Positions 1 to 8,755 of a stretch of DNA of 64,000 bases are shown here, piece by piece (the stretch's first letter is position 1; the number at the start of each line of letters is the position of its first letter). A model generated the notes under the pieces. The model searched no databases and was not told the origin of the DNA. It saw only the letters and a list, made by a program, of their open reading frames with translations. Made by a program: the position numbers and the translations under genes. Origin of the DNA: Lachnospiraceae bacterium (GTDB lineage Bacteria > Bacillota > Clostridia > Lachnospirales > Lachnospiraceae); assembly GCA_004556655.1 (NCBI GenBank), contig SFGF01000001.1:62001-126000 (forward strand). The letters run 5' to 3'.

Positions 1-1585
1 CAGACATATATGGTATTCCATATGCTGCTGCAATTTTGCTCATATCTGGGAAGCTAAGATCTCCGCTCTCTGGTCCTATACCGACTTTTGTATATTCAGG
101 AAACAAGTTTCCTTCTGTCTGCCGCATGGAATGATATCCCTGATTATTCACAACAAATATTTTAATCGGAAGCTTATGGAATACGATTGTCTGCAATTCC
201 TGAAGATTCATCTGAATACTTCCATCTCCTGTCAGACAAAGTGTATCCTTCTTTCCTGTTGCAAAGCAACAACCAATCGCAGCCGGAAGATCGTATCCCA
301 TACTTGCAGCTCCACTATTGCAGATCAACCGTGTATGTTCTTTGATATGAATTGCATGAAGGCATGCCTCTACTGTTCCATTTCCTAATACAATATATTG
401 ATCTTCTGGTGCCTTTCTGCTCACTTCATTTAAAAAGCAATAAGCATTTGCGGCTCCTTCTTTCCTGTAATGTTTTTCTGTGACCACAGGATAATTTTTC
501 TTCCAATCTCTGCATATAGTCAGCCATTCCTCATGTGGTTCCAACGGCTCAATTAATGCTTTGTCTAACTTTTGTAGAAAATCTTTTGCATCCGCATGAA
601 TTGGCATTTCAACATGAATGCTTGGTTTCATCAATTCATACTGATCAATATCTACCATAATAACATAGGCTTCTCTTGCCCAGCTTTTCACATTATATCC
701 AACCTGTCTACAGCTAAGACGACATCCAACTGATAATACAAGATCTGCATTCTGAATCGCCCAATTTCCTGGTCTGTCACCCAGCAATCCCGGAATTCCG
801 ACAAACAAATCATTATCATGCGGCATAAGATCGCTTGAATCCCATGCTACTGCTACTGGAATATTTAATTTTTCTGCCACTTTGCGCATTAATTCTACTG
901 TGTTTATAGTATGTATTGCACTACCCACATTCAGAACAGGCCTCTTTGCCTTTTTAATCTTCTCGATAACTGTCTCAATGCATTCCTCGGTTACACTCGG
1001 AGCCTGATCAGCTTCCAATTCTTGCGGATTAAATTCTATAAACTCTTCTGGATCAATATAGCCCCCCTGAATATCAAGTGGTACATCAAGCCACACTGGT
1101 CCTGGTCTTCCTGTTTTTGCCAGATATAATGCTTTTTGAATATGATACTTAACAGTTTTCGGATCAATGATCATCTCTGCATATTTTGTCATATGGGCCA
1201 CCATCGGTGTAATATCATACTCCTGATCCCCCATCGCACGTACTGGAATCCCTGCTGCCCGTGCAGTTGTTGCATATCTGATCTGTCCACTGATAATAAA
1301 CATTGGAATGCTATCCAGCCATGCTCCCAATACACCTGTTAACGTATTGGTTCCACCTGGTCCCGTTGTGCAGCATACCATCGGCAATTCATTCGTTGCA
1401 CGAAAATAGCCTTCCGCTGCAATAGCCGCACTCTGCTCATGCTGGACAAAAATATTTGTAAGTCCCTCCTGATGACCAAATGAAACATTCAAATGCATTG
1501 CTCCACCACCAGGAACAGTAAAATTATACTTAATTCCCTGATCCACAAGATATTGTGCGATCCAATCCGCAATTTTAACTTTCAT
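1..1585 (-). CDS. TPP-dependent acetolactate-synthase-like enzyme (3' end cut off)
   Basis: About 528 codons are in the window; the C-terminus runs off the left edge. I read it by translating the minus strand from the ATG at 1585. It has the fold signature of the large thiamine-diphosphate enzymes: the catalytic Glu50 in HEQSAA and the TPP motif GDGS...NN with GDG at residues 453-455. The family makes or breaks C-C bonds next to a carbonyl, usually by decarboxylating pyruvate. A GGAG site lies 12 bases upstream and the gap from the preceding cyclase gene is 5 bases, so the two are co-translated. No small regulatory subunit is adjacent, and the neighbours are all sugar genes, so I infer a role in making a branched or ring-modified sugar (compare YerE of yersiniose, or IolD) rather than valine synthesis. 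The substrate is unknown. Confidence 0.85.
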   Translation of the reverse strand, partial: MKVKIADWIAQYLVDQGIKYNFTVPGGGAMHLNVSFGHQEGLTNIFVQHEQSAAIAAEGYFRATNELPMVCCTTGPGGTNTLTGVLGAWLDSIPMFIISGQIRYATTARAAGIPVRAMGDQEYDITPMVAHMTKYAEMIIDPKTVKYHIQKALYLAKTGRPGPVWLDVPLDIQGGYIDPEEFIEFNPQELEADQAPSVTEECIETVIEKIKKAKRPVLNVGSAIHTINTVELMRKVAEKLNIPVAVAWDSSDLMPHDNDLFVGIPGLLGDRPGNWAIQNADLVLSVGCRLSCRQVGYNVKSWAREAYVIMVDIDQYELMKPSIHVEMPIHADAKDFLQKLDKALIEPLEPHEEWLTICRDWKKNYPVVTEKHYRKEGAANAYCFLNEVSRKAPEDQYIVLGNGTVEACLHAIHIKEHTRLICNSGAASMGYDLPAAIGCCFATGKKDTLCLTGDGSIQMNLQELQTIVFHKLPIKIFVVNNQGYHSMRQTEGNLFPEYTKVGIGPESGDLSFPDMSKIAAAYGIPYMS

Positions 1586-1590
1586 ACCTC

Positions 1591-2664
1591 TTACAACTCC
1601 TTTTCGTCTGTCAATTTATCAAACAGATAATTTATTGCATTCTCGATTTCTTCTCTTTGTACATCATGTACGATCTGAAGTTTCATATCATCTTTCATAA
1701 GAACGGCTGTAAGTTCTTTTCCAACCTGCTTTTTATCCTTGTGAATCGCACTGATAATATCATCCATACTAACCTGAATATGTGATGTATTGATATGAAT
1801 AATTTTCCAGAGTACGTTTTCCACACGAAAAACCTTTTCCTCATCCAGCCATCCTCTTGACAACGAAATACGATTTGCTACAATCGTTCCCATAGCAACA
1901 GCCGTTCCATGTGGGATTTCATAATGGCTCATTGTCTCAAACGCATGTCCAAATGTATGAGCAAAATTCAGATGAATCCTTACTCCTCTGTCAAACTCAT
2001 CTTCTTCAATAAAATCTTTCTTAAACCGTAAGGAACTGTTAACAAACTGCAGTAATTTATCATCATCTCTCTTAAGAAGTTCATCAATATTATCTTCAAT
2101 ATTCCTGATGCCTTTTTCCCCAAACATTACGTTGAATTTTACAACTTCTCCAAGCCCACTCTGAAAATCTTTTTCTGTCAATGTCTTGAAAAACGGTGTA
2201 CATATCCGAATTTCATCCGGTGGGAAAAATGTTCCTAATAAATTTTTAAATTTTTTATAATTCAATGAAGTTTTTCCACCAATGCAGCTATCACATGCAG
2301 CCAGTAACGTTGTTGGATAAAAAGTCCAATGAATACCTCTGTACAATATGTTTGCAACAAAACCTGTAACATCCTGAACAATTCCTCCACCAAATGAAAT
2401 CAGTCTTGCATTTCTTTTTGCTGGTATATTGGTCATAATCTCACAAATATCCAATGCTGTTTCAATTGTTTTCTTTTCCTCAACAGCTTCCATCACGTAT
2501 AACTGTTCTTCCGGAATAGAACTAAATAATTCATCTTTATAAAGTCTGTATAAATTACTGTCTACAACAACAAAGCAGGTTGCATCCAATGCAAGATTTT
2601 TTGCCATTTCAAAATCTGTTCCAATTTTAACTTCATAATTTTTTGTACTGGACTTAATAATCAT
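1591..2664 (-). CDS. 3-dehydroquinate synthase-like sugar-phosphate cyclase
   Basis: 357 residues, the normal length of the dehydroquinate synthase superfamily, which cyclises sugar phosphates using NAD and a metal. Visible are the NAD-binding GGG at residues 92-94 with D98, DSCIGGKT at 125-132, the metal ligand Glu173 in GLGEVVK, His236 in AHTFGHAFE, and His252 in PHG. True AroB enzymes have DSS.GGK and LNLGHTFGHAIE, so the active-site surroundings differ. The start overlaps the SDR stop by four bases (ATGA). Because it sits between an SDR and a TPP enzyme in a glycan operon, I infer a specialised cyclase (as in DOI or valiolone synthases), not shikimate metabolism. The substrate cannot be read from sequence alone. 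Confidence 0.85.
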   Translation of the reverse strand: MIIKSSTKNYEVKIGTDFEMAKNLALDATCFVVVDSNLYRLYKDELFSSIPEEQLYVMEAVEEKKTIETALDICEIMTNIPAKRNARLISFGGGIVQDVTGFVANILYRGIHWTFYPTTLLAACDSCIGGKTSLNYKKFKNLLGTFFPPDEIRICTPFFKTLTEKDFQSGLGEVVKFNVMFGEKGIRNIEDNIDELLKRDDDKLLQFVNSSLRFKKDFIEEDEFDRGVRIHLNFAHTFGHAFETMSHYEIPHGTAVAMGTIVANRISLSRGWLDEEKVFRVENVLWKIIHINTSHIQVSMDDIISAIHKDKKQVGKELTAVLMKDDMKLQIVHDVQREEIENAINYLFDKLTDEKEL

Positions 2665-3326
2665 CTCTCTGTATATCCTCCATCTACCGTAATCTTTTGT
2701 CCCGTCAGGTAAGTATTTTGTTCACTGCATAGGAAATACACCACTTCGGCAATCTCTTCTGGTTTTGCCATACGCTGCATTGGAATATTTGCAGATATCT
2801 GTGCAATCTCTTCCGGTGTATTATTTTTTACCGTCAACTCTGTCATTGTAAATCCCGGACACACTGTATTGACAAGGATATTATCTGCTGCCAGTTCTAC
2901 AGCCAGCGTATTCGTAACACCATGTATACCATTCTTTGTTGCACTATACACACATCTGCCGCCTTTTGAAACCACTGCCCAGATAGAACCAATATTAACA
3001 ATTCTTCCGTACTTTTTCTGCTTCATGCTTCCTGTGAATCCGCGTAAAAGTTTAATTGGTGCAACCAGATTTGTTGCGAGCATTCGTTCTATTTCCTCAT
3101 CGGTAATATTCTCTATCTCATGAATATCATTAATTCCTGCATTATTTACTATGATATCAAAACCATCTTCTTTGTGCGCTTGAACATACTTTTCTATTGA
3201 TTCTGAATCTAATAAATCTAGTTCCAGTCTTGTCGGAGCTGTCACTTCATATCCATGTTCTAAGAATTTTTCTGTAATGGCTTTTCCGATCCCACGTGAT
3301 CCACCTGTTACCAAGACTTTTTTCAT
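2661..3326 (-). CDS. Short-chain dehydrogenase/reductase (SDR)
   Basis: 221 residues, a classical SDR of the FabG-like type that oxidises or reduces a hydroxyl/keto group with NAD(P). Motifs: TGGSRGIG at residues 7-14, NNAG at 61-64, catalytic Ser114, Tyr127 and Lys131 in YSATK. The C-terminal GQKITVDGG is typical of the family. It overlaps the cyclase gene by four bases and follows a glycosyltransferase by 18 bases, so it belongs to the same operon and probably reduces an intermediate of the same sugar or cyclitol pathway. A role in fatty-acid synthesis is unlikely here because no acyl-carrier genes are near. Confidence 0.85.
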   Translation of the reverse strand: MKKVLVTGGSRGIGKAITEKFLEHGYEVTAPTRLELDLLDSESIEKYVQAHKEDGFDIIVNNAGINDIHEIENITDEEIERMLATNLVAPIKLLRGFTGSMKQKKYGRIVNIGSIWAVVSKGGRCVYSATKNGIHGVTNTLAVELAADNILVNTVCPGFTMTELTVKNNTPEEIAQISANIPMQRMAKPEEIAEVVYFLCSEQNTYLTGQKITVDGGYTER

Positions 3327-3344
3327 ATACGCCTATCTCCTCAT

Positions 3345-4280
3345 CTACTTATCAAAATTGATACGTTCCTCTTCCACAACCATCGGTCTTTTTGTCACTT
3401 TCGTAAGAATTGCACCAATATACTCTCCTATCACTCCAAGACACGCAAGCTGAACTGAACCAAGTAGAAATACACCTATTAAAATCGGTGCTGTACCCAT
3501 ATCAAATTCGTACCAATGAACCAGTTTAAAGACCAGATATATAAAAGCAATGACAAAACTAATTGCAGACATAATTAATCCTACCAATGTCACTATACGC
3601 AATGGTTTTTTCGACACATGGGTTAATCCAGTTATCGCAAAATCGAAGTATCTGTTAAAATTGTAACTGGACTTTCCTGAGGTTCTTTCCTGCTGTGTAT
3701 ATTCAACAAGACACCATTTGTATCCAAGCTGAGTAACAAGTCCTCTGATATATGGATCTGGATCATCCATCCACTTGATCATATCGAGTACTTCTTTATC
3801 GAACAATCCATATCCAGTCACATTTGTCAGATGTTCTGTCTCCGACAACTTCTCCATAATTTTATAATATAATTTTCGAACTTGGAACATCAGTGGATTT
3901 TCTTTACTTTTCGTTTTCTGTCCGAGTACAACTTTATATCCCTCTTCCCACTTCTGTAGAAAGGTTGGTATCATTTCTGGCGGATCCTGTAAATCACAGA
4001 CAATACAAATAAGTGCATCTCCTGTTCCCTGAAGCATTCCATAGCTGCCCGAACGGTTTGGTCCAAAATTTCTTGCATTTAAAATAACTTTTACATTCGA
4101 ATCTTCTGCTGCCAATTCCCGCAATATTTTTCTGGAATTATCAGTAGAATAATTATCAATAAATATATGTTCATAGGTGTACTGCGGCATTTTATCAAAC
4201 TGTTCTTTTACAGCATTATATATATTTCTGATATTCCCCTCTTCATTATAACAAGGTGTCATCACTGAAATATGTTTCAT
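3345..4280 (-). CDS. GtrB/DPM-type family 2 glycosyltransferase with two C-terminal membrane helices
   Basis: About 311 residues from ATG 4280, which overlaps the upstream stop as TAATG and has AAAGGAG at the right distance; an upstream ATG at 4304 lacks such a site. GT-A fold with PCYNEE at residues 9-14 and CDLQDPP near 95-101 for metal and nucleotide binding. Two hydrophobic helices follow near 235-258 and 270-295, as in GtrB, which moves a sugar from a nucleotide donor to undecaprenyl phosphate. In this operon it could load the unusual CDP-linked sugar on the lipid carrier; that donor assignment is inference. No GtrA partner is adjacent. Confidence 0.85.
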   Translation of the reverse strand: MKHISVMTPCYNEEGNIRNIYNAVKEQFDKMPQYTYEHIFIDNYSTDNSRKILRELAAEDSNVKVILNARNFGPNRSGSYGMLQGTGDALICIVCDLQDPPEMIPTFLQKWEEGYKVVLGQKTKSKENPLMFQVRKLYYKIMEKLSETEHLTNVTGYGLFDKEVLDMIKWMDDPDPYIRGLVTQLGYKWCLVEYTQQERTSGKSSYNFNRYFDFAITGLTHVSKKPLRIVTLVGLIMSAISFVIAFIYLVFKLVHWYEFDMGTAPILIGVFLLGSVQLACLGVIGEYIGAILTKVTKRPMVVEEERINFDK

Positions 4281-5206
4281 TACTTTTCTACTCCTTTGTA
4301 CCATTCCATCGTTCTGCGGATTCCTTCCTTAAAATCCACTTCCGGTTGAAATCCAGTATCTGCTGTCAGTTCACTGATATCTGCTGTCAGGCGCATCACC
4401 TGATTTGGATAATATTCTCTCTCTCCTATCCCGATCTCAAGGTCAGGATTTACCACATCACGTATATCTGTAATATATTCTCTCAATAATCTGCTTTTTC
4501 CAGATCCGATTGTGTATGCCTTTCCATGTTTTCCATACTTGCCAATCAGATAAAATGCTCGGGAACAATCGCCCCCATATACATAATCCCATATCTGATC
4601 GCCTTTAGTAAATGCCATACGTTCCCCATTTAACATTCCGATCACGCTGGACATTACCATTGTATAACTATTGTCCCTTGGTCCATATGTACTCACAATA
4701 CGCCCCCATGACTGGCGTATTCCATACCGTTCACACATAACAGCACTTAATCTGCCTGCCGTATATTTTGCAATACCATATCCGGTAACTGGATTTTTAG
4801 GAATATTATCTGATAATTCACCTTCCACAAATCCAAATTCTGCCTGAGAGCCGGCTCCAACAAAAACTTTACATCCTAGAGCATGTGCAACTTCTACAGC
4901 AATAAGTGTATTATGTATATTCTGTTCCTGAAGTAACGCATCATTACGGCTGTCTCCATATGTTCCATCCCACGCAAAATGATAAAAGGTATCATAATCC
5001 GATGATAATTTTTCTTTTAATGATATAAGATCGTTAATATCACATTCCACTACAGTAACCAGTGGATTGTTAATTAAATTATTTCTTTTTTTTGAATTAG
5101 GTCTACACACGGCTGTCACATGCACACCATCTGCTACCATCTGTTCAATCATGGACGCTCCTATCATTCCGGTAGCTCCAGTTACAATAACATTCTCCAT
5201 GTTCAT
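4280..5206 (-). CDS. NAD-dependent epimerase/dehydratase
   Basis: 308 residues, extended SDR of the nucleotide-sugar epimerase/reductase type. Rossmann motif GATGMIG at residues 10-16; catalytic Tyr143 and Lys147 in YGIAK; a sugar-binding region near residue 200. Start: GGAG lies 4 bases before the first ATG and 10 bases before a second ATG two codons later, so either may be used. It follows the aldolase-like gene by 7 bases and overlaps the next GT gene by 1 base. After the rfbF/rfbG pair, the likely substrate is a CDP-4-keto-6-deoxy sugar that this enzyme reduces or epimerises. The exact product is unknown. Confidence 0.85.
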   Translation of the reverse strand: MNMENVIVTGATGMIGASMIEQMVADGVHVTAVCRPNSKKRNNLINNPLVTVVECDINDLISLKEKLSSDYDTFYHFAWDGTYGDSRNDALLQEQNIHNTLIAVEVAHALGCKVFVGAGSQAEFGFVEGELSDNIPKNPVTGYGIAKYTAGRLSAVMCERYGIRQSWGRIVSTYGPRDNSYTMVMSSVIGMLNGERMAFTKGDQIWDYVYGGDCSRAFYLIGKYGKHGKAYTIGSGKSRLLREYITDIRDVVNPDLEIGIGEREYYPNQVMRLTADISELTADTGFQPEVDFKEGIRRTMEWYKGVEK

Positions 5207-5213
5207 TTATCTC

Positions 5214-6812
5214 CTAATCTACATATAAAGACTGTGTTAAAAAGTCCACTTTCATATCACTTTGGAATTCTTTAATTTTCTCTTTCACATACAGATTCAA
5301 GCGTTCTGTTTTATCAGCATCAAAGTTATATTCCATATATGTCTTAATATAATTTCCTGTTTTTTTCGGAACATATCCATCAAATCCAGCAACACTGACT
5401 TCTTTTATTCCTAACTGTTCCATAGCTTTTAGTAACATAATAAATGAGTTGTCAATAACCTCTGCTTCCTCATCAATCAGCGAACTGTATTTTAAAACAT
5501 AATCAAATGTTCCACTCGTCTTTGTCACATTTGAAGTGGCAATGACTTTTTCTCTGACATTATTCTGTGATAATGCTGTTGCAAGCTGTACATAGCGTTT
5601 TGCATTGCTAAGAAAAATATAATCAATGGGATATGTTTCCTCAATAAAATTAACAGAAACTATAATCGGATTTTTATCTGAGATATACTTTTGAACTTTA
5701 TTCTTTTCTTTTGTTATACTTGTTCCCGGTCCCAATAACAGAATATTCCTACCGGCAAATACATGTTTTAATTGTTCTCTATGCTCTGAATCATCAATCT
5801 CAATCATCTGGTAATCTTTATACAGTTTTTCAATATATGACTGATCATATAATAATTTTTTTTCTCCCTGTAATCGACCGAGGATTTCATTGATAGATTT
5901 CACAGATAGTGTTTTCTTCTCCATTAAATAAGACACATAACTTGGATGACAGTCATTAGAAGCTGCCAAATAGAAAAACATATTATATCCCCATGTTGCC
6001 GGAGTATAAAAATCCATGATATTCGAATCAATCGCTTCCAGGAACTGGCTAATATGATAGTTTTTTCCAAGATTTTCATTCATATACATTGCAATCAGCT
6101 CGATTGGAGCATTTCCGGCACTCTTTCCCATACCATAAATTGTTCCATCCACCAACAGCATACGTTCTGTCTTCTGCGACATCATTGTGATACAGTTTGC
6201 ATATCCCATCTGAAAGTTATTATGTGCATGATATCCCATTCCAATCTCTGGCAAAAGATGTTCATCCAACAAATCAAAATAATGCTTCAAATTATTCTGA
6301 TGCATTAATCCATATGTATCTACCATTGAAACTGCATAAGGTTTCACTTCATTTGCAAGGCGGATCAAATCCATCATTTCATCATCTTCATAACTTGTTA
6401 CAGAAACCAATTGGGCAAATACCTTATATCCAAGTTTCTTTAATTCTGCACAAAATGCCATAGCATCTTCCCGCAAATGTTTCTTAAAAATAACTCTGAT
6501 GGCATCCAAATAAGAGTCCTTACATGGTTTTATATGTTCAAGAGAACATGTCCCATAATCAATCATTCCAACAACAACTGAATTTTTCTTGTCAAGATTT
6601 CCATATATTTTTTCAACACAATCTGTATCCGGCATAATGCTTCTGTCCATATCAAATGGTCTACGCTCATCCAAAAAACCAACTTCAATAAAATCAACAT
6701 TCGCATCTACAAGTCTTTCAAAAATACTAACCAGATTATTATGTCCAAAATTCCAATCATTTACATATCCGCCATCACGTAATGTACAATCTAATAACTT
6801 TATATCGCCCAT
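5214..6812 (-). CDS. DRE-TIM metallolyase (HMGL-like aldolase) with extra C-terminal domain
   Basis: 532 residues. Residues 1 to about 290 form an HMG-CoA-lyase-like TIM barrel: metal- and substrate-binding DCTLRDGG at 8-15, VDTYG at 164-168, metal ligands HAHN at 195-198, and GMGKSAGNAP at 227-236. These enzymes make or cleave C-C bonds at 2-keto acids. From about residue 350 a second, separate alpha/beta domain begins with NILLLGPG, a Rossmann-like start, and runs to the end; its function is not clear to me. The gene lies 14 bases after rfbG and ahead of an epimerase, so it probably acts in a pathway branching from CDP-4-keto-6-deoxyglucose or supplies a group attached to that sugar. Substrates are unknown. 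Confidence 0.85.
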   Translation of the reverse strand: MGDIKLLDCTLRDGGYVNDWNFGHNNLVSIFERLVDANVDFIEVGFLDERRPFDMDRSIMPDTDCVEKIYGNLDKKNSVVVGMIDYGTCSLEHIKPCKDSYLDAIRVIFKKHLREDAMAFCAELKKLGYKVFAQLVSVTSYEDDEMMDLIRLANEVKPYAVSMVDTYGLMHQNNLKHYFDLLDEHLLPEIGMGYHAHNNFQMGYANCITMMSQKTERMLLVDGTIYGMGKSAGNAPIELIAMYMNENLGKNYHISQFLEAIDSNIMDFYTPATWGYNMFFYLAASNDCHPSYVSYLMEKKTLSVKSINEILGRLQGEKKLLYDQSYIEKLYKDYQMIEIDDSEHREQLKHVFAGRNILLLGPGTSITKEKNKVQKYISDKNPIIVSVNFIEETYPIDYIFLSNAKRYVQLATALSQNNVREKVIATSNVTKTSGTFDYVLKYSSLIDEEAEVIDNSFIMLLKAMEQLGIKEVSVAGFDGYVPKKTGNYIKTYMEYNFDADKTERLNLYVKEKIKEFQSDMKVDFLTQSLYVD

Positions 6813-6826
6813 TTATCAAAAATCTC

Positions 6827-7873
6827 CTACTTGTAAAAAAATTCCTCTATCTGTTCATCCATACATTCACAGACATCTTTTCCGCTCAAATACATTTTAG
6901 ACCATTCCACTGTTTTCTCAATTGCTTCTTCTACTCTCCACCGTGGCTGCCATCCAAATACTTTTTTGATTTTTGAACAATCCAGTTTCAGGAAGTTTGC
7001 TTCATGAGGTCCACCATCATATTGATTTACCCAATTAAGGCTTTCACCCCATTTTTCGCAAAAGATATCTACTAACTCACCAGTCGTAATACAGTCTCTG
7101 TCATCTGGTCCTACATTATAAAAGCCTGCATACTTTTTATCTTCATATTGTGCCTTTGCAATGGTCAGATAAATTGCAAGCGGCTCTAATACATGCTGAT
7201 ATGGTCTTGTAGAATGTGGGTTTCGGACAATAATATCCTGCTTTTTCTCTGCTGCACGCACACAGTCAGGTACAATTCTGTCATTAGCAAAATCTCCACC
7301 ACCAATCACATTACCAGCCCTTGCTGTAGATACCGCAACATCCATATCACAATAAAACGAGTTGATGTAGCTGTGTGTTACCAACTCTGAGCAAGACTTA
7401 CTGTTAGAATATGGGTCATAACCATCTAATGGTTCATTCTCACGATATCCCCATTCCCATTCTTTATTCTCATAAACCTTATCTGTTGTAACATTTAAAA
7501 AAGATTTTACACATGAATGCAGACGTACACATTCACAGATATTCACTGTTCCCATCACGTTTGTTTCATATGTATAAACCGGATCTTTATATGAATCTCT
7601 CACAATCGGCTGTGCAGCAAGATGAATCACAATTTCAGGCAGTACCTCATCAAATACCTTCATCAAATGTTCCCTGTCACGGATATCCCCAATAACAGAA
7701 TTGATTTTATCTTCTACCCCACACATTGTAAAAAGATTTGGATTTGTTGGTGCTTCAAGTGAATACCCTGTCACCTCTGCTCCTGCATTGACTAAGATTC
7801 TGCAAAGCCATGATCCCTTAAACCCGGTGTGTCCGGTCACTAAAACTTTTTTTCCCTTATAAAATTCTAACAT
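6827..7873 (-). CDS. rfbG: CDP-glucose 4,6-dehydratase
   Basis: 348 residues, full length. Converts CDP-D-glucose to CDP-4-keto-6-deoxy-D-glucose, the branch point for CDP-linked dideoxy and branched sugars. Rossmann motif GHTGFKG at residues 14-20, active-site TTDKVY at 129-134, and catalytic Tyr155 and Lys159 in YSNSK. The DK pair replaces the DE pair of the dTDP enzyme RmlB, as is usual in the CDP enzyme. It starts immediately after the rfbF stop with no spacer, so the two consecutive pathway steps are coupled. Confidence 0.93.
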   Translation of the reverse strand: MLEFYKGKKVLVTGHTGFKGSWLCRILVNAGAEVTGYSLEAPTNPNLFTMCGVEDKINSVIGDIRDREHLMKVFDEVLPEIVIHLAAQPIVRDSYKDPVYTYETNVMGTVNICECVRLHSCVKSFLNVTTDKVYENKEWEWGYRENEPLDGYDPYSNSKSCSELVTHSYINSFYCDMDVAVSTARAGNVIGGGDFANDRIVPDCVRAAEKKQDIIVRNPHSTRPYQHVLEPLAIYLTIAKAQYEDKKYAGFYNVGPDDRDCITTGELVDIFCEKWGESLNWVNQYDGGPHEANFLKLDCSKIKKVFGWQPRWRVEEAIEKTVEWSKMYLSGKDVCECMDEQIEEFFYK

Positions 7874-8656
7874 CTATTTATTCCACACCATCCAAGGTGC
7901 CTCTCCTTTTGTGATCATCTCTTCCAACTGTTCTTTTTCCCTCTGGGTATCCATACATTTCCAGAATCCATTATGTTTGTATGCTTTTAATTCACTATTT
8001 TCTGCAAGACGTCTGAGTGGTTCCTGTTCAAATACAGTTTCGTCACCATCAATGTAATCAAAAATTTCTGGCTGTAATACCATATATCCGGCATTTATTC
8101 TGGAACCATCTGATTCTGATTTTTCACGGAACGCCCTGATACTCTTGTCCTCTCTGTCAATATCTAACACCCCAAACCGCTGCCCCACATGTACCGCTGT
8201 CAGTGTTGCAATCTTTCCATGAGACTGGTGGAACTTCAGTAATTCTGTAATATTAATGTCAGAAACTCCGTCTCCATAAGTCAGCATAAATGGTTCATTT
8301 CCAACATATGGCTGAATACGCTTTACACGTCCTCCAGTCATCGTGTTCAGTCCTGTATCTATGATAGTTACTTTCCATGGCTCTGCCACATTATTATGAA
8401 CCACCATCTCACCACCATTGCTGAAATCAAAAGTGATATCACTATTATGAAGATAATAATCGGCGAACCATTCTTTGATCACATGCTGCTTATATCCTGC
8501 ACAGATAATAAACTCATTAAAGCCATAATAAGAGTATTCCTTCATAATATGCCACAGAATCGGCTTCCCTCCGATATCGATCATTGGCTTTGGTTTTAAA
8601 TGACTTTCCTCGCTGATTCGTGTTCCGAATCCTCCTGCTAATAATACTACTTTCAT
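7874..8656 (-). CDS. rfbF: Glucose-1-phosphate cytidylyltransferase
   Basis: 260 residues, full length. Makes CDP-glucose from CTP and glucose 1-phosphate. N-terminal nucleotide-binding GGFGTR at residues 8-13 and KPKPMIDIGGKP shortly after, the signature of the RfbF branch of sugar nucleotidyltransferases. A good GGAG site precedes the ATG at 8656, and a candidate promoter lies 43 to 71 bases upstream. It begins the CDP-sugar block and feeds rfbG directly. Confidence 0.94.
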   Translation of the reverse strand: MKVVLLAGGFGTRISEESHLKPKPMIDIGGKPILWHIMKEYSYYGFNEFIICAGYKQHVIKEWFADYYLHNSDITFDFSNGGEMVVHNNVAEPWKVTIIDTGLNTMTGGRVKRIQPYVGNEPFMLTYGDGVSDINITELLKFHQSHGKIATLTAVHVGQRFGVLDIDREDKSIRAFREKSESDGSRINAGYMVLQPEIFDYIDGDETVFEQEPLRRLAENSELKAYKHNGFWKCMDTQREKEQLEEMITKGEAPWMVWNK

Positions 8657-8698
8657 TTGTAATCTCCTTATTTTTCGTACTAGTAAACATATAAATTA

Positions 8699-8727
8699 AC
8701 TATATCATGGCTCAAATCATAACGCAA
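8699..8727 (-). promoter_or_regulatory. Candidate sigma-A promoter for the rfbF block
   Basis: On the minus strand: TTGCGT (8722-8727), a 17-base spacer, then TATAGT (8699-8704). The -10 matches five of six consensus bases and the -35 three of six. Expected start near 8692 gives a leader of about 36 bases before rfbF. The -35 abuts a G9 tract. Confidence 0.5.
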
Positions 8728-8744
8728 CCCCCCCCCAAAAAAAA
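8728..8744 (-). repeat. Homopolymer tract T8G9 just upstream of the rfbF promoter
   Basis: The plus strand shows nine C (8728-8736) followed by eight A (8737-8744), read as T8G9 on the coding strand. It lies between the flippase stop and the -35 of the candidate rfbF promoter. In a low-G+C genome a run of nine G is rare and prone to slippage. It could shift an A/T-rich upstream element relative to the promoter, or may carry a sequencing length error. Confidence 0.8.
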
Positions 8745-8755
8745 TCCATGTATTG

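Noticed and set aside
1..2664. Housekeeping aroB and ilvB genes
   Set aside because: The motifs around the active site differ from AroB, no ilvN or shikimate gene is near, and both overlap or abut glycan genes.
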